From Methylomonas sp. EFPC3 (GTDB lineage: Bacteria; Pseudomonadota; Gammaproteobacteria; Methylococcales; Methylomonadaceae), in NCBI RefSeq assembly GCF_029643245.1, contig NZ_CP116398.1:3410001-3474000 (forward strand): a DNA stretch of 64,000 nucleotides, read 5' to 3'. The position numbers and the translations under genes are program-made. A model generated the notes under the pieces. The model was not told where the DNA came from. It searched no databases and saw nothing but the letters and a program-made list of their open reading frames with translations. The first letter of the stretch is position 1, and each line of letters starts with the position of its first letter. Shown piece by piece: positions 20,391-29,111 of this stretch.

Positions 20391-21359
20391 TTAAAAAGTC
20401 CAGGTCCGGAAAGTACCGGTATCGAGATGGATAAAATTCGATTCCGGGTAATAACCGACGCCGCCGCGATGCATGGCCAGCGCCGCGTTGTGGATTCGGC
20501 GCAGATCGAAACGTTCGATGCGGATGTCCACCGCTCGGCCGTGCATGTGGAAGCTGTTGTTAGCGACACCGGTATGTTCGGCGTGCAGTTTGGCGTTGGT
20601 CAACGGCGAACGGTAGCCGCAGATGACGCCGAAAGGTTGCTGCAAGCCCAGCATTTGTTTCAGATCGTGCAATTGGTCGAGCAACTCGGGGTCGATCGGA
20701 TGCACGTCGTCGGTACGGTAGTCGCGCAGTAAGAAACTGATTTCATCCAGCGCGTCCGTCAGATAGCGGCCTTTCTCGAAATAAGTCAGATTCAGCTTGT
20801 CGCCGGTATGCGGATTTTGAAACGCCAGCGAACGGTGAGACGTCATTCTGCTGCGGTCGGCGAGGAACATCGGTTCCTGATCCAACGCAATCATCGGCTC
20901 GCGTTGGCCGGGGCGAATCACCGAATGCACTCTGCCGCCGCTTTCATGGCTATGGCTGATCTGTGCGGTACGTAGCCCGTGCTTTTTGCCGTGGTAAACG
21001 TCGCGGATTCTGGCTTGGTATTGTGCGTGATGGTCGGCGTGGGCCAGTTGTATCCGGCCGTGCTGGATTTTCGCCGATTTATGACTGTTATGGGCGGTTA
21101 GCGTTTTTTTCTCCACATGCCGCGCTGCTTTGCCGGCTTGAATCGCCTCGTGTTTGGGCAGGCGCGCCGCGCTTTTAGCCGCCTTGCCGGTTCTGTGGTT
21201 CTTGTCGGCTTTAACTGCCGCACTTTTGGCAGCATGAGCTACGCCGGGCATTGCGATAGATAAAACGGCACCCAGCGCCAGGCGGCCGAAAAAGCTGCGT
21301 CGCGACAGCTCCACTTCGCCTTGCGTATCGCCATCATTCTCTAAGTTATGTCTCAGCAT
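20391..21359 (-). CDS. Tat-exported M15/DUF882 (YcbK-like) peptidase
   Basis: A 322-residue protein with a twin-arginine signal (SRRSFFGRLALG near residue 20, then a hydrophobic stretch ending VAHA). A basic linker of about 110 residues follows, then a C-terminal YcbK/DUF882 domain of the M15 family. The zinc-site pattern is seen in GYRSPLTNAKLHAEHTG and HMHGRAVDIRI (about 280), with a final HLDTG. Family members are putative murein peptidases such as MepK, which cleaves the 3-3 cross-links made by L,D-transpeptidases. The ATG at 21359 is chosen because AGGAGA sits six bases upstream; the alternative at 21380 lacks this. It is convergent with the transpeptidase gene. Confidence 0.9.
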   Translation of the reverse strand: MLRHNLENDGDTQGEVELSRRSFFGRLALGAVLSIAMPGVAHAAKSAAVKADKNHRTGKAAKSAARLPKHEAIQAGKAARHVEKKTLTAHNSHKSAKIQHGRIQLAHADHHAQYQARIRDVYHGKKHGLRTAQISHSHESGGRVHSVIRPGQREPMIALDQEPMFLADRSRMTSHRSLAFQNPHTGDKLNLTYFEKGRYLTDALDEISFLLRDYRTDDVHPIDPELLDQLHDLKQMLGLQQPFGVICGYRSPLTNAKLHAEHTGVANNSFHMHGRAVDIRIERFDLRRIHNAALAMHRGGVGYYPESNFIHLDTGTFRTWTF

Positions 21360-21552
21360 CCATAATCTCCTGTTTAACATCTTACGGATAGTGCTTGATT
21401 CCGAAGGTTAAAATCCAAAATTAGTTGTTCCGATTATAGCAGTCTATCACACAGAAGCGACTGTAAAGCCAAAACGGCTGTCAATTGTCGGTAATATTAC
21501 AATTGCCTGAAGGTGCATATTCCGTTCTCGGTATGTTACCGGCGTCGCGGAT

Positions 21553-22440
21553 TTAACGGTTTTTCAGCTTCCGGTAAAGTTCGACCATGCCTTCCGTTAA
21601 AGCTGGATCCGCGCAGTACAGCACGCCGCAATGGTTCATAAACAAGGAGCCGTCCGGATTCAATAGCAAGGCCCGGCCGAACATGTCGCAAGCGATGGCG
21701 CCGGTCTCGCGGAACAGGCAAGCCGTGGCTGCATAATCCCAGACGCTACCGCCGCCGGGTTGCGGTTTCGGGAATTTGAAGTAACAGGCCGGCGCATCGG
21801 TCAAGACTTGGCAAGCGTTCAGCGCGGCACCGCCCTGCAAGGTCAGAGTGGCACCGGTATAACCCAATGCGACGGCCAGACGTTCCAGTTCAATCCGGGC
21901 CGCGGGGTAGAGCGGGTCGGCGGCAAAGCTCTTGTCGGTGATGAATTTCAGGACGCTCCCGCCTGCTTTAGGCAACTCCAACAGATGCGAATCGCGCCAG
22001 GCGCCGCCGTTTTGCACGGCCCGATACAAGGTTCGCGCCAGCGGATCGTAAACCACGCCGATCAGCGCGGTTCCGCCGCGCTCGACCAGCGCGATCGATA
22101 CCGAGTAACCCGGCACGCCTTCGACGAACGGCAAGGTGCCGTCCAACGGATCGATACTCCAGAAGTAGTCTTTTCGCAGCCGGCTGCCGTCGTCGGCCTG
22201 CTCTTCCGAGAGCACGGCCAGATCGAACACATCGCAGGCTGGATGCAAGGCCTGCAAGATCGCTTGCTGGCTCAGATGGTCGACTTCGGTAACCACTTGC
22301 GCCGCCAGGCTGCCGCCGCCAGTCTTATTGCCGACCGCAATCCGGCGGCCGGCATGGCTTTCTATAATGTGTCCGGCCTGATACGCCGCGGCAATGGCGC
22401 ACTGGCAGAGTAAATTGAGTTCGGTTGTCGACAGTCGCAT
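21553..22440 (-). CDS. Inositol monophosphatase / CysQ-like phosphatase
   Basis: A 295-residue member of the Mg2+-dependent inositol-phosphatase superfamily. The metal-site motifs are visible: TEVDHLSQQAI (near 62), LSEEQ (near 93), SIDPLDGTLPF (near 111-121) and the C-terminal GGSVWDYAAT (near 230). The substrate may be inositol phosphate, 3'-phosphoadenosine 5'-phosphate or a sugar phosphate; sequence alone does not decide. It follows the kinase gene by two bases, so the pair is likely translated together. Confidence 0.85.
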   Translation of the reverse strand: MRLSTTELNLLCQCAIAAAYQAGHIIESHAGRRIAVGNKTGGGSLAAQVVTEVDHLSQQAILQALHPACDVFDLAVLSEEQADDGSRLRKDYFWSIDPLDGTLPFVEGVPGYSVSIALVERGGTALIGVVYDPLARTLYRAVQNGGAWRDSHLLELPKAGGSVLKFITDKSFAADPLYPAARIELERLAVALGYTGATLTLQGGAALNACQVLTDAPACYFKFPKPQPGGGSVWDYAATACLFRETGAIACDMFGRALLLNPDGSLFMNHCGVLYCADPALTEGMVELYRKLKNR

Positions 22441-22442
22441 AT

Positions 22443-23417
22443 TCAGGGTTCCGGGCTATCGGTCAATTCCGCGATCACTTGCCGCGCCAGCCGTTCGCTG
22501 TAACTGTCGGCCGGCCAATGCTGAGGGCTCCAGCCTTTCAGAAAACGATGGAAATCGGTCCAGGCAACCGGATACAACATCCGCCATTCGTGTTCCAGCG
22601 CATCCGCATCGACGTTGTTAGCTTTGGTTTGCAGAGCGGTCCTCAGCGCTTGAAAATAGAAGTCCAGCAATTCGGCTTCGCGGCGTTCCGCCGCACGGCC
22701 GTCCAGGCAGCTATCGATAAAATAGGCCACATCCTTCATCCCGCAGCCGCCGCCGACGTACTGAAAATCCACCGCGGCGACGCGTTCGCCGTCCTGTGAG
22801 AAACAGAAATTGGCTAGTTTGGCGTCGCCGTGGACCAGGGTTTGATGCACGCTGGCACTGAGTTTGCGGTCGATCGCCGCCGCGGCGCGCTTTAACCCGG
22901 GGTCGGCCAAGGCCTGCAATTCGTCCGGCCGGGTTGCCAAATGCCAGTAGGTACCGGTTTGCCACAGGCCATCCGGTTTTACGCCGAGGAAAGTGGCGTG
23001 AAAATGGGCCAGCCAGTTCAGGCAGGCGCGGAGTTCCGTATCGGTCAAACGGTTGCGCCGCGCTGAAAACCCAGCCGCGTCCAAGTCTTCCAGCACGATC
23101 AAGATCTCGTCGCCGAACGACTCTGCTGTCAGACAGGCCGGCACCCGACACTGCCCATCGCAGCGGCGGCTCCATTGGCCGTACCAGGCGGTTTCGATCC
23201 GGTAGGAACGCAGTTTGCGCTGATGGGATATGTCCGTTTCGTTGCGCAGCACCGGCAACTTTACGTGCTTGACGACCACGCTGGCGCGATTGCCGCCGAC
23301 CAAGCGGTAGCGCACGATCTGGCCATAACCGCTCCATAGCCTTTGCACCGGTTCGGCGCCGCTGATATCGGCCGCCGCGGCGGCGCGTAGAATCAGGTCG
23401 CGAATACGGTGGTCCAT
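22443..23417 (-). CDS. Aminoglycoside-phosphotransferase-like small-molecule kinase
   Basis: A 324-residue APH/choline-kinase fold protein, closest in style to the ecdysteroid-kinase-like families. The catalytic loop [14 protein letters not shown] (near 205) and the metal-binding [18 protein letters not shown] (near 226) are clear, as is the N-terminal lysine strand VVVKHVKLP. It would phosphorylate a hydroxyl group on an unknown small molecule. Downstream lies a phosphomonoesterase gene and upstream lies trpC. The ATG at 23417 is preferred; a TTG at 23462 would bring the start three bases from the trpC stop and cannot be excluded. Confidence 0.8.
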   Translation of the reverse strand: MDHRIRDLILRAAAAADISGAEPVQRLWSGYGQIVRYRLVGGNRASVVVKHVKLPVLRNETDISHQRKLRSYRIETAWYGQWSRRCDGQCRVPACLTAESFGDEILIVLEDLDAAGFSARRNRLTDTELRACLNWLAHFHATFLGVKPDGLWQTGTYWHLATRPDELQALADPGLKRAAAAIDRKLSASVHQTLVHGDAKLANFCFSQDGERVAAVDFQYVGGGCGMKDVAYFIDSCLDGRAAERREAELLDFYFQALRTALQTKANNVDADALEHEWRMLYPVAWTDFHRFLKGWSPQHWPADSYSERLARQVIAELTDSPEP

Positions 23418-23464
23418 CGAAGTCTGGGTGACGATGCCGGCCCGGTTCGGACCGGCGGACAACC

Positions 23465-24265
23465 TTAAAAGAACAGTTCCCGCATTTTCTGCCCGGGCGA
23501 CGGTGCGCGCATGAAGGCTTCGCCGACCAGGAAGGTGTAGATGCCGTTATCCTGCATCAGTTTGACGTCGGCCGGAGTGTGGATGCCGCTTTCGGTAACC
23601 ACCAGCTTGTCGGCCGGTATCGTGTTTTTCAAATCCAGCGTGGTTTGCAACGAGACCTCGAAGGTACGCAGGTTGCGGTTATTGATGCCAATCATGTTGG
23701 TGTTCAGCCGCAACGCCCGCTCCAATTCGGCGGCATCGTGCACTTCCACCAATACGTCCATGCCCAGTCCGGTCGCGGTATCGGCCAATTCCTGCAGCAT
23801 CGCGTCGTCCAATGCAGCGACGATCAGCAGCACGCAATCGGCGCCCAATGCCCGCGACTCGTGGATTTGGTAGGGGTCGATCATGAAATCCTTGCGGATC
23901 GCCGGCAGCGGGCATCTTTCGCGCACCATCTGCAGATTCGCTTCCGAGCCCTGAAAAAACTCTTTGTCGGTCAGCACCGACAAGCAGGTCGCGCCGTTGA
24001 AAGCGTAATCGACCGCGATTTCGACCGGCTTGAAATCCTCCCGGATCACACCCTGGCTGGGCGAAGCCTTCTTGATCTCGGCGATGATCGCCGGCTTTTG
24101 CTGGTCGGCCTTGCTGCGCAAAGCCTGATAAAAACCGCGCGGACCTTGCACGCCGGTCGCAATTTCCTGCAACACTGAAATCGGCGTGTTGTTCTTGCGG
24201 CGGGCGACTTCTTCGGTTTTTTTGGCGAGGATGGTTTTTAGGATGTCGGGGGTGTTGTCAGTCAT
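23465..24265 (-). CDS. trpC: Indole-3-glycerol phosphate synthase
   Basis: A 266-residue monofunctional TrpC that closes the indole ring in tryptophan synthesis. Typical motifs are [17 protein letters not shown] (about 54-70), [12 protein letters not shown] (near 92), [11 protein letters not shown] (near 120), [12 protein letters not shown] (near 180) and VTESGIHTP. No TrpF domain is fused. It lies in the trp run on the minus strand but is separated from trpD by a toxin-antitoxin pair and a hairpin element. Confidence 0.97.
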   Translation of the reverse strand: MTDNTPDILKTILAKKTEEVARRKNNTPISVLQEIATGVQGPRGFYQALRSKADQQKPAIIAEIKKASPSQGVIREDFKPVEIAVDYAFNGATCLSVLTDKEFFQGSEANLQMVRERCPLPAIRKDFMIDPYQIHESRALGADCVLLIVAALDDAMLQELADTATGLGMDVLVEVHDAAELERALRLNTNMIGINNRNLRTFEVSLQTTLDLKNTIPADKLVVTESGIHTPADVKLMQDNGIYTFLVGEAFMRAPSPGQKMRELFF

Positions 24266-24300
24266 TGTTTGTTCTTTAGTTGGCTGATTGTCTGCTTTAG

Positions 24301-24377
24301 TGTCGCTATCGCGACGGATTATATTTGATGTCGGGCCGAGACCCGACTTCTAAATATCCCGTCGCGATAGCGGCACA
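24301..24377. repeat. Nested inverted repeat (REP/MITE-like hairpin)
   Basis: Three nested stems share one centre: GCTATCGCGACGG (24305-24317) with CCGTCGCGATAGC (24359-24371), ATATTT (24321-24326) with AAATAT (24352-24357), and GTCGGG (24330-24335) with CCCGAC (24342-24347). Together they make a hairpin of nearly 70 bases between the antitoxin gene and trpC. A second, weaker inverted repeat (TGTCGCCAC / GTGGCAGCGACA) follows at 24410-24436. It could act as a transcription attenuator for trpC or be a dispersed repeat. Confidence 0.7.
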
Positions 24378-24443
24378 AAAACTTTTCTCCATTCCTCACG
24401 TTTAGGTTCGTGTCGCCACAGTGCGTGGCAGCGACAAACAATC

Positions 24444-24749
24444 TCAAGCCGCTCTCGTCTGCACCGTCAACTTAACCCCAAGCGCCTTACAAACTTTGGC
24501 GATAGTCTCGAAGCGGGGTTGGGCGTCGGCACGCAAGGCTTTATACAAAGCCTCGCGGCTGATGCCGGCGGCATTGGCAATTTCGGTCATGCCTCGCGCT
24601 CTGGCAATGCTGCCGAGTGCGTGAGCCAAGGCCGCCGGGTCATCTTCTTCCAGAACCACGGTCAGGTATTCGGCAATGGCTTGATCGCTATCCAGATGTT
24701 CGGTAATGTCAAACACGGGTAAGTCGGCGATTTTGATTTTTTCATTCAT
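24444..24749 (-). CDS. Antitoxin of a RelE/HigB-type system (XRE family addiction module antidote)
   Basis: A 101-residue antidote protein. The N-terminal toxin-binding part includes LPVFDITEHLDSDQAIAEYL. The C-terminal half is a helix-turn-helix with GMTEIANAAGISREALYKAL and RFETIAKVCKALGV, as in the putative addiction module antidote family. It lies three bases downstream of the toxin gene, in the toxin-first order of higBA-like modules. It would neutralise the toxin and repress the shared promoter by binding the palindrome at 25057-25076. Confidence 0.92.
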   Translation of the reverse strand: MNEKIKIADLPVFDITEHLDSDQAIAEYLTVVLEEDDPAALAHALGSIARARGMTEIANAAGISREALYKALRADAQPRFETIAKVCKALGVKLTVQTRAA

Positions 24750-24752
24750 GAT

Positions 24753-25049
24753 TCAGTCCTCCAACAACGCGGCTAGGCACTGAGCTTTGGCAATATCGGC
24801 AGCCTGACTAGATTTATCGCCGCCGCCCAGCATCACAATCAACACCTCGCCCCGCTGCACGTAGTACATTCGCCAGCCGGGACCGAAATGTTCACGCATT
24901 TCAAAAACACCCTCGCCTACCGCTTTCACGTCGCCGAGATTGCCTTGTTGTGCTTTTTCCAGTCGGCGCGCCAACCGGCGGTGCGTCAATCCATCTTTCA
25001 AGCCAAACAGCCATTCGCTGAATGCGGGGAGTTGTTTGATTGTGTACAT
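24753..25049 (-). CDS. RelE/ParE-superfamily (HigB-like) toxin
   Basis: A 98-residue toxin of the addiction-module killer family. Visible features are the N-terminal FSEWLFGLKDGLTHRRLARRLEKAQQGNLGDVK layout (positions 11-43), the core GVFEMREHFGPGWRMYYVQRG split across 46-66, and the C-terminal LGGGDKSSQAADIAKA. Such toxins usually cleave mRNA on the ribosome. Its ATG lies seven bases from the palindromic operator and the gene starts 40 bases after trpD, so the module sits inside the trp gene run. Confidence 0.92.
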   Translation of the reverse strand: MYTIKQLPAFSEWLFGLKDGLTHRRLARRLEKAQQGNLGDVKAVGEGVFEMREHFGPGWRMYYVQRGEVLIVMLGGGDKSSQAADIAKAQCLAALLED

Positions 25050-25056
25050 GCAGAAA

Positions 25057-25076
25057 ATGTAATCGAACGATTACAT
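25057..25076. promoter_or_regulatory. Palindromic operator of the toxin-antitoxin module
   Basis: ATGTAATCG-AA-CGATTACAT is a perfect 9-2-9 palindrome that ends seven bases before the toxin start codon. It is the expected place for autoregulation by an XRE-type antitoxin. It lies only 12 bases from the trpD stop. Confidence 0.85.
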
Positions 25077-25088
25077 CGCGTCAATACT

Positions 25089-26105
25089 TTAACCGGTTTC
25101 GGAATACCCAATCAAAGCCTCAAATTTCCTCAACGCACTCCCATCCGCCAACACCTGATGCGCCCGGCGAATACCGGCATCCAGCGAATCGGTCAGGTCG
25201 GCGGCGTAGATTGCGGCGCCGGCGTTCAGGGCGACGATGTCGCGGGCCGGGCCGGGTTGGTTGTTCAGCACCGCTTTGACGATTGTCAGGCTGTCTGCCG
25301 CGCAGCCAATCGATAAGGTCTCCAGCTTGGCGCGCTGCAAACCGAATTGTTCCGGCGTGATGGTGTAGGTATGAATGATGCCGTCGACCAGTTCGGCCAC
25401 ATCGGTCGGTGCGGCGATGCTGATTTCGTCGAGGCCGTCGCGAGCATGCACCACCAGCACGTGGCGGCTACCCAGGCGCTTCAAGACTTCGGCGACCGGC
25501 ACCAGCCATTGTTTGTCGAATACGCCGATCAGCTGGTGCGGGGCGTTGGCCGGATTGGACAGCGGACCGATCAGATTGAACAAGGTGCGCACGCCCATTT
25601 CCTTGCGGGCCTTGACGGTGTGGCGTACCGCGCTGTGGTGCTTGGCGGCGAACAGAAAACCGACGCCGATGTCTTTGACGCATTGCGCCACCCGCTCGGC
25701 CGGTAACTCCAGATTGACCCCGGCCAGTTCCAGCAAATCGGCGCTGCCGCAGCAACTGGAGACCGAGCGGTTGCCGTGTTTGGCGACCTTGCCGCCGGCC
25801 GCCGCCACCACGAAAGCCGCTGTGGTCGAAATATTGAAGGTGTTGGCGCCGTCGCCGCCGGTGCCGCAAGTATCGATGACGTGCTCGCCGTCGATAGGTA
25901 CATTGCGCACCAATTCGCGCAATACGCCGACCGCTGCGGCGATTTCGTCGACCGTTTCGCCCTTGCAGCGCAAGGCGATCAAAAAGCCGGCGATTTGGGC
26001 GTCGGTCAGTTCGCCGTTCATCATCGCCCGCATCGCGGCGCTCATTTCTTCGGCGCTGAGATCCTGACGGTCGAGCAGTTTTTGCAGCGTGGTTTGGATG
26101 GACAT
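25089..26105 (-). CDS. trpD: Anthranilate phosphoribosyltransferase
   Basis: A 338-residue TrpD that joins anthranilate to phosphoribosyl pyrophosphate. The PRPP loop [17 protein letters not shown] lies near residue 79, followed by [15 protein letters not shown] near 107 and [14 protein letters not shown] near 165. The ATG at 26105 matches the family start ([11 protein letters not shown]). TrpG is not adjacent. Downstream on the same strand are the toxin-antitoxin module and trpC. Confidence 0.97.
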   Translation of the reverse strand: MSIQTTLQKLLDRQDLSAEEMSAAMRAMMNGELTDAQIAGFLIALRCKGETVDEIAAAVGVLRELVRNVPIDGEHVIDTCGTGGDGANTFNISTTAAFVVAAAGGKVAKHGNRSVSSCCGSADLLELAGVNLELPAERVAQCVKDIGVGFLFAAKHHSAVRHTVKARKEMGVRTLFNLIGPLSNPANAPHQLIGVFDKQWLVPVAEVLKRLGSRHVLVVHARDGLDEISIAAPTDVAELVDGIIHTYTITPEQFGLQRAKLETLSIGCAADSLTIVKAVLNNQPGPARDIVALNAGAAIYAADLTDSLDAGIRRAHQVLADGSALRKFEALIGYSETG

Positions 26106-26234
26106 GATTGGCTTCGAAATGGTGTGGATCGGGTTACATCCGTTACGGCGTGGGCGAGACCGGATACTTTCGGTGTGTTTGCCGGAAAGGTCCGCCCTGG
26201 CTGGCGCCGGGCGCACTGATTCCGGCCTGTGTGA

Positions 26235-27425
26235 TTAGCCCATGTTCTCGATTGGCATTTCCGGGTTCACGTCGGCGTCGTAATCCACGCCTTCGACTTC
26301 GAAACCGAACAACTTCAGGAACTCGTGCTTGTAGCCGGCGAAGTCGCTAAGTTGGTTCAGGTTTTCGCTGGTGACTTGCGGCCACAGTTGGCTGACCTCG
26401 TCCTGCACTTTCGGATCGAGTTCCTTCAAATCGGCGCGCAGGCGGCCTTCGCTGTCCAGAATCGGCGCCTCGTTGTACAGGCTGTCGCGGAACAGGCCGT
26501 CGACTTGTTCGATGCAGCCTTCGTGCGTGCCTTGCGCCTTCATCACTTTGAACAGTAGCGCCAGATACAACGGCATCACCGGAATCGCCGCGCTGGCCTG
26601 AGTCACCACCGCTTTCAATACCGAGACGCGGGCATCGCCGCCGATGGCGGTCAATTTGGCGCGGATGTCGATCACGCGTTTATCCAGGTCTTTTTTCGCC
26701 GCGCCGATGGTGCCGTCCCAGTAAATGTCCCAGGTGACTTTTTCGCCCAGATAGGTAAAGGCGGTGGTTTTGGCGCCGTCGGCCAGCACGCCGGCTGCGG
26801 CCAGCGCATCGATCCACATCTGCCAGTCTTCGCCGCCCATCACTGCGACGGTGTTGTCGATTTCTTCCTGAGTTGCCGCAGTCAGCGTAAATTCCTTGAT
26901 GATTTCCTTGTCGGTATCGACGCCGATTTGTACCAAATCCTTGCCGATCGGTTTCAAGGTGGAGTTATGCACCTCGCCGGTTTTGGGATGGGTACGGCGC
27001 GGCGCGGCCAGGCTGTAAACCACCAGATCGACCTTGCCCATATCTTGTTTGATGGCATCGATCACGCGTTGTTTGATCTCGTCGGAAAAGGCATCGCCGT
27101 TGATACTTTTCGCATACAAGCCCTCGGCTGCGGCGAATTGGTGGAACGCCGCCGAGTTGTACCAGCCGGCACTGCCGGGCTTGTCGGCCGTGCCTTCTTT
27201 TTCGAAGAATACGCCCAGGGTGTTGGCGCCGGAACCGAACGCAGAAACGATGCGCGAGGCCAGACCGTAACCGGTCGATGCGCCCAGCACCAGCACGTTT
27301 TTCGGGCCGCCCGCGACCGCGCCTTTGGCTTTGACGTAATCGATTTGCTGTTTGACGTTGGCGGCGCAGCCGGCCGGATGGGTGGTGACGCACATAAAGC
27401 CGCGTACGCGAGGTTTGATGATCAT
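26235..27425 (-). CDS. fabV: Trans-2-enoyl-CoA/ACP reductase (NADH), FabV
   Basis: A 396-residue single-domain enoyl reductase of fatty-acid synthesis, typical length for FabV. The diagnostic start [19 protein letters not shown] is present, as is a nucleotide-binding loop [13 protein letters not shown] (near 50). The catalytic Y-x8-K ([23 protein letters not shown] region near 235) is also visible. FabV is known for low sensitivity to triclosan. The ATG at 27425 has GAGGAG seven bases upstream. It precedes trpD by about 130 bases and may have its own promoter. Confidence 0.95.
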   Translation of the reverse strand: MIIKPRVRGFMCVTTHPAGCAANVKQQIDYVKAKGAVAGGPKNVLVLGASTGYGLASRIVSAFGSGANTLGVFFEKEGTADKPGSAGWYNSAAFHQFAAAEGLYAKSINGDAFSDEIKQRVIDAIKQDMGKVDLVVYSLAAPRRTHPKTGEVHNSTLKPIGKDLVQIGVDTDKEIIKEFTLTAATQEEIDNTVAVMGGEDWQMWIDALAAAGVLADGAKTTAFTYLGEKVTWDIYWDGTIGAAKKDLDKRVIDIRAKLTAIGGDARVSVLKAVVTQASAAIPVMPLYLALLFKVMKAQGTHEGCIEQVDGLFRDSLYNEAPILDSEGRLRADLKELDPKVQDEVSQLWPQVTSENLNQLSDFAGYKHEFLKLFGFEVEGVDYDADVNPEMPIENMG

Positions 27426-27733
27426 GGTGCTCCTCAAGTTTTAATTGTTGTTTTCCCGCGCCCGGTGCCGGAACACGTTTGCCGCCCATGATAACAAACC
27501 GGGCCGGGATTCGGCAGGTAGGGATTGAAAGTGTAGGGGTAGGATTGGCTGGTTGATGGCCCCGATCGGTGCAGCGTAATCGGCGGAACGAAATTAGCGC
27601 CGGTACGACTTCGCTCTACTAAAACAAACCACGCGGGCTGGACTTCGGGACAATACTCCAGCCTTTGTGCTTTTAGAAAAATACCGGCCATAAACCGTTA
27701 CCTTTCAATCCGAAATATCTTGAGGAGTATTTG
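27426..27733. other. Divergent intergenic region between fabV and the VPLP-CTERM gene
   Basis: About 308 bases with no supported gene. It must carry the promoter of fabV on the left. On the right, a loose TTGTGC (27665-27670) - N18 - CATAAA (27689-27694) pair could drive the gene at 27734. The one long minus-strand frame here (27434-27691) has no family features. Confidence 0.4.
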
Positions 27734-28342
27734 ATGCCCAATACAAACCTTTCATTGATGCTGGCAGCATTAGGACTAACGCTTGCTGTCGATGTCAACG
27801 CAGCGCCTATCATTTCGCCGTTTGCTGCCGATTTGGCTAGCGGCCAGTACAGTGCCGATTTAACCTATCCCGGCACTTCGGCACAGGCAGCGTTCAATGG
27901 AGGAGTGTGGAATGCGGGTACCTACGGCAAGCACTGGATCCAGGCGGATATGGGGGCCAGTCAAACCCTGTCGAAAGTGGTGATCACTGCCGCCGTTGCG
28001 CCTGCCACTAATGCGCAATACTGGGTTTACCTGTCAAATTCAGCCATAGGCAATAGTTACAACAGTTTAACCCCGGTAGCGACGTTCTCGGACTGGATAG
28101 GTACGTCAGGGTTCGGACCGCATTTTGAAACCCACGAGATTGAGTTCGCTGCCGCCTCCGGACGGTATTTACAGATAGTTGCGTATGGCGGTAGCAGTTG
28201 GACCGCGCTAGGCGACCGGAAGCCAAGAGTCGACTGGGTCGAACCGGTCTCCCAAGTTCCACTGCCTCCCGCATCGCTGCTGATGTTATCCGGTTTGCTC
28301 TATACCGTGAGACGTCGCTTGTTTGGTTCGGCCAAGGTCTAA
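27734..28342 (+). CDS. Exported protein with VPLP-CTERM sorting signal
   Basis: A 202-residue secreted protein. It has a signal peptide ending near residue 23 (VNAAP), a beta-rich middle part resembling a discoidin-like carbohydrate-binding fold (WIQADMGASQTLSKVVI, HFETHEIEFAA, GRYLQIVAYG) and a C-terminal sorting signal VPLPPASLLMLSGLLY followed by arginines. Such signals are cut by exosortases or archaeosortase-like enzymes and go with extracellular polysaccharide. TGAGGAG lies six bases before the ATG at 27734. No exosortase is in the window. Confidence 0.78.
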   Translation: MPNTNLSLMLAALGLTLAVDVNAAPIISPFAADLASGQYSADLTYPGTSAQAAFNGGVWNAGTYGKHWIQADMGASQTLSKVVITAAVAPATNAQYWVYLSNSAIGNSYNSLTPVATFSDWIGTSGFGPHFETHEIEFAAASGRYLQIVAYGGSSWTALGDRKPRVDWVEPVSQVPLPPASLLMLSGLLYTVRRRLFGSAKV

Positions 28343-28357
28343 AGCATAAGCCGTTCG

Positions 28358-28397
28358 AACCACGGACAAGGCTAGGCGGCGGGCCTTGTCCGTGGTT
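28358..28397. repeat. Perfect 15-bp inverted repeat
   Basis: AACCACGGACAAGGC (28358-28372) is repeated in reverse complement as GCCTTGTCCGTGGTT (28383-28397), with a ten-base loop. It lies 15 bases after the VPLP-CTERM gene stop. There is no T-run, so it may be a REP-like element or a factor-assisted terminator rather than a classic intrinsic one. Confidence 0.8.
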
Positions 28398-28630
28398 AAC
28401 CTGTAAGGAAGGTTTTTTACTACATCAAAGCCCGGCCGCAGAAACCGGGGAGTGACAAGAATTTTGGCATTGGCTATCGGCTGCTTTAGGTCGCTTAAGA
28501 CCAGGTCGGTAAGCAATATCTTCCGATCACGCCCGCAACCATTCGGCTAAGCCAATACCAGCCGATCTTATTCCGGCAAAATAAGCCGCCAGCGGATCGC
28601 CCGAACGAAATTAAGATGCGTACGATTTTG
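28398..28630. other. Intergenic region, nothing recognised
   Basis: About 230 bases between the inverted repeat and the LprI-like gene. Short minus-strand frames here lack ribosome sites and family features. Confidence 0.4.
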
Positions 28631-29026
28631 CTAATTGGGCTCGTTTGGGTCCGGTAGCCGCATCCCTTCCTGAAAATTAACGTCGTCGGCATAAACACAT
28701 ACCGGATGAGCTCCGGATATCACCCCGTATTCACACGTTTGGTCGATTCTCAGTCGATACGCCTCAATCAGGCATCCGCGGTCTTTACAGGTATTCCGCT
28801 TGACCATCCAGGCGCGCTGCTCCGCCTTGAGATCTGCCTTCGAGCCGCCGAAATCAGCTTCGATCATCGACGAGTAATTGTCTGCCAACACTGAATCAAG
28901 CTTGCTGAGGACTGGATCATCGCAAATCCGCTTTTCGATCCGGCTTATCGCCTTCGTGCAGTCGAAGGACGCCGCCGAAGCCGTTGATGCCACAGCTAGA
29001 AAGACGAGCGTGAACGGGATTTTCAT
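28631..29026 (-). CDS. LprI-like (DUF1311) exported protein
   Basis: A 131-residue secreted protein with a signal peptide (about 1-18, ending ASA). The LprI/DUF1311 pattern follows: SFDCTKAISRIEKRICDDP with paired cysteines, LSKLDSVLADNYSSM, then RAWMVKRNTC and CLIEAYRLRI. The family includes lysozyme inhibitors in some bacteria, although most members are uncharacterised. It lies next to an AT-rich gene that looks acquired. The ATG at 29026 is the only sensible start before the signal peptide. Confidence 0.8.
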   Translation of the reverse strand: MKIPFTLVFLAVASTASAASFDCTKAISRIEKRICDDPVLSKLDSVLADNYSSMIEADFGGSKADLKAEQRAWMVKRNTCKDRGCLIEAYRLRIDQTCEYGVISGAHPVCVYADDVNFQEGMRLPDPNEPN

Positions 29027-29111
29027 CGTAGAAAGCGAGAGTCCGAGGCTTCGATGACGCTATGCTACTCAAAACTACGAGGGCTGTCCGCTTGAGCACA
29101 GGGGTTATAGG

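Noticed and set aside
27434..27691. Possible 85-residue gene upstream of fabV
   Set aside because: No ribosome site, no family, and it occupies the expected fabV promoter region.
28286..28516. Possible 76-residue minus-strand gene over the inverted repeat
   Set aside because: It runs through the perfect palindrome and the end of the VPLP-CTERM gene and has no supporting features.
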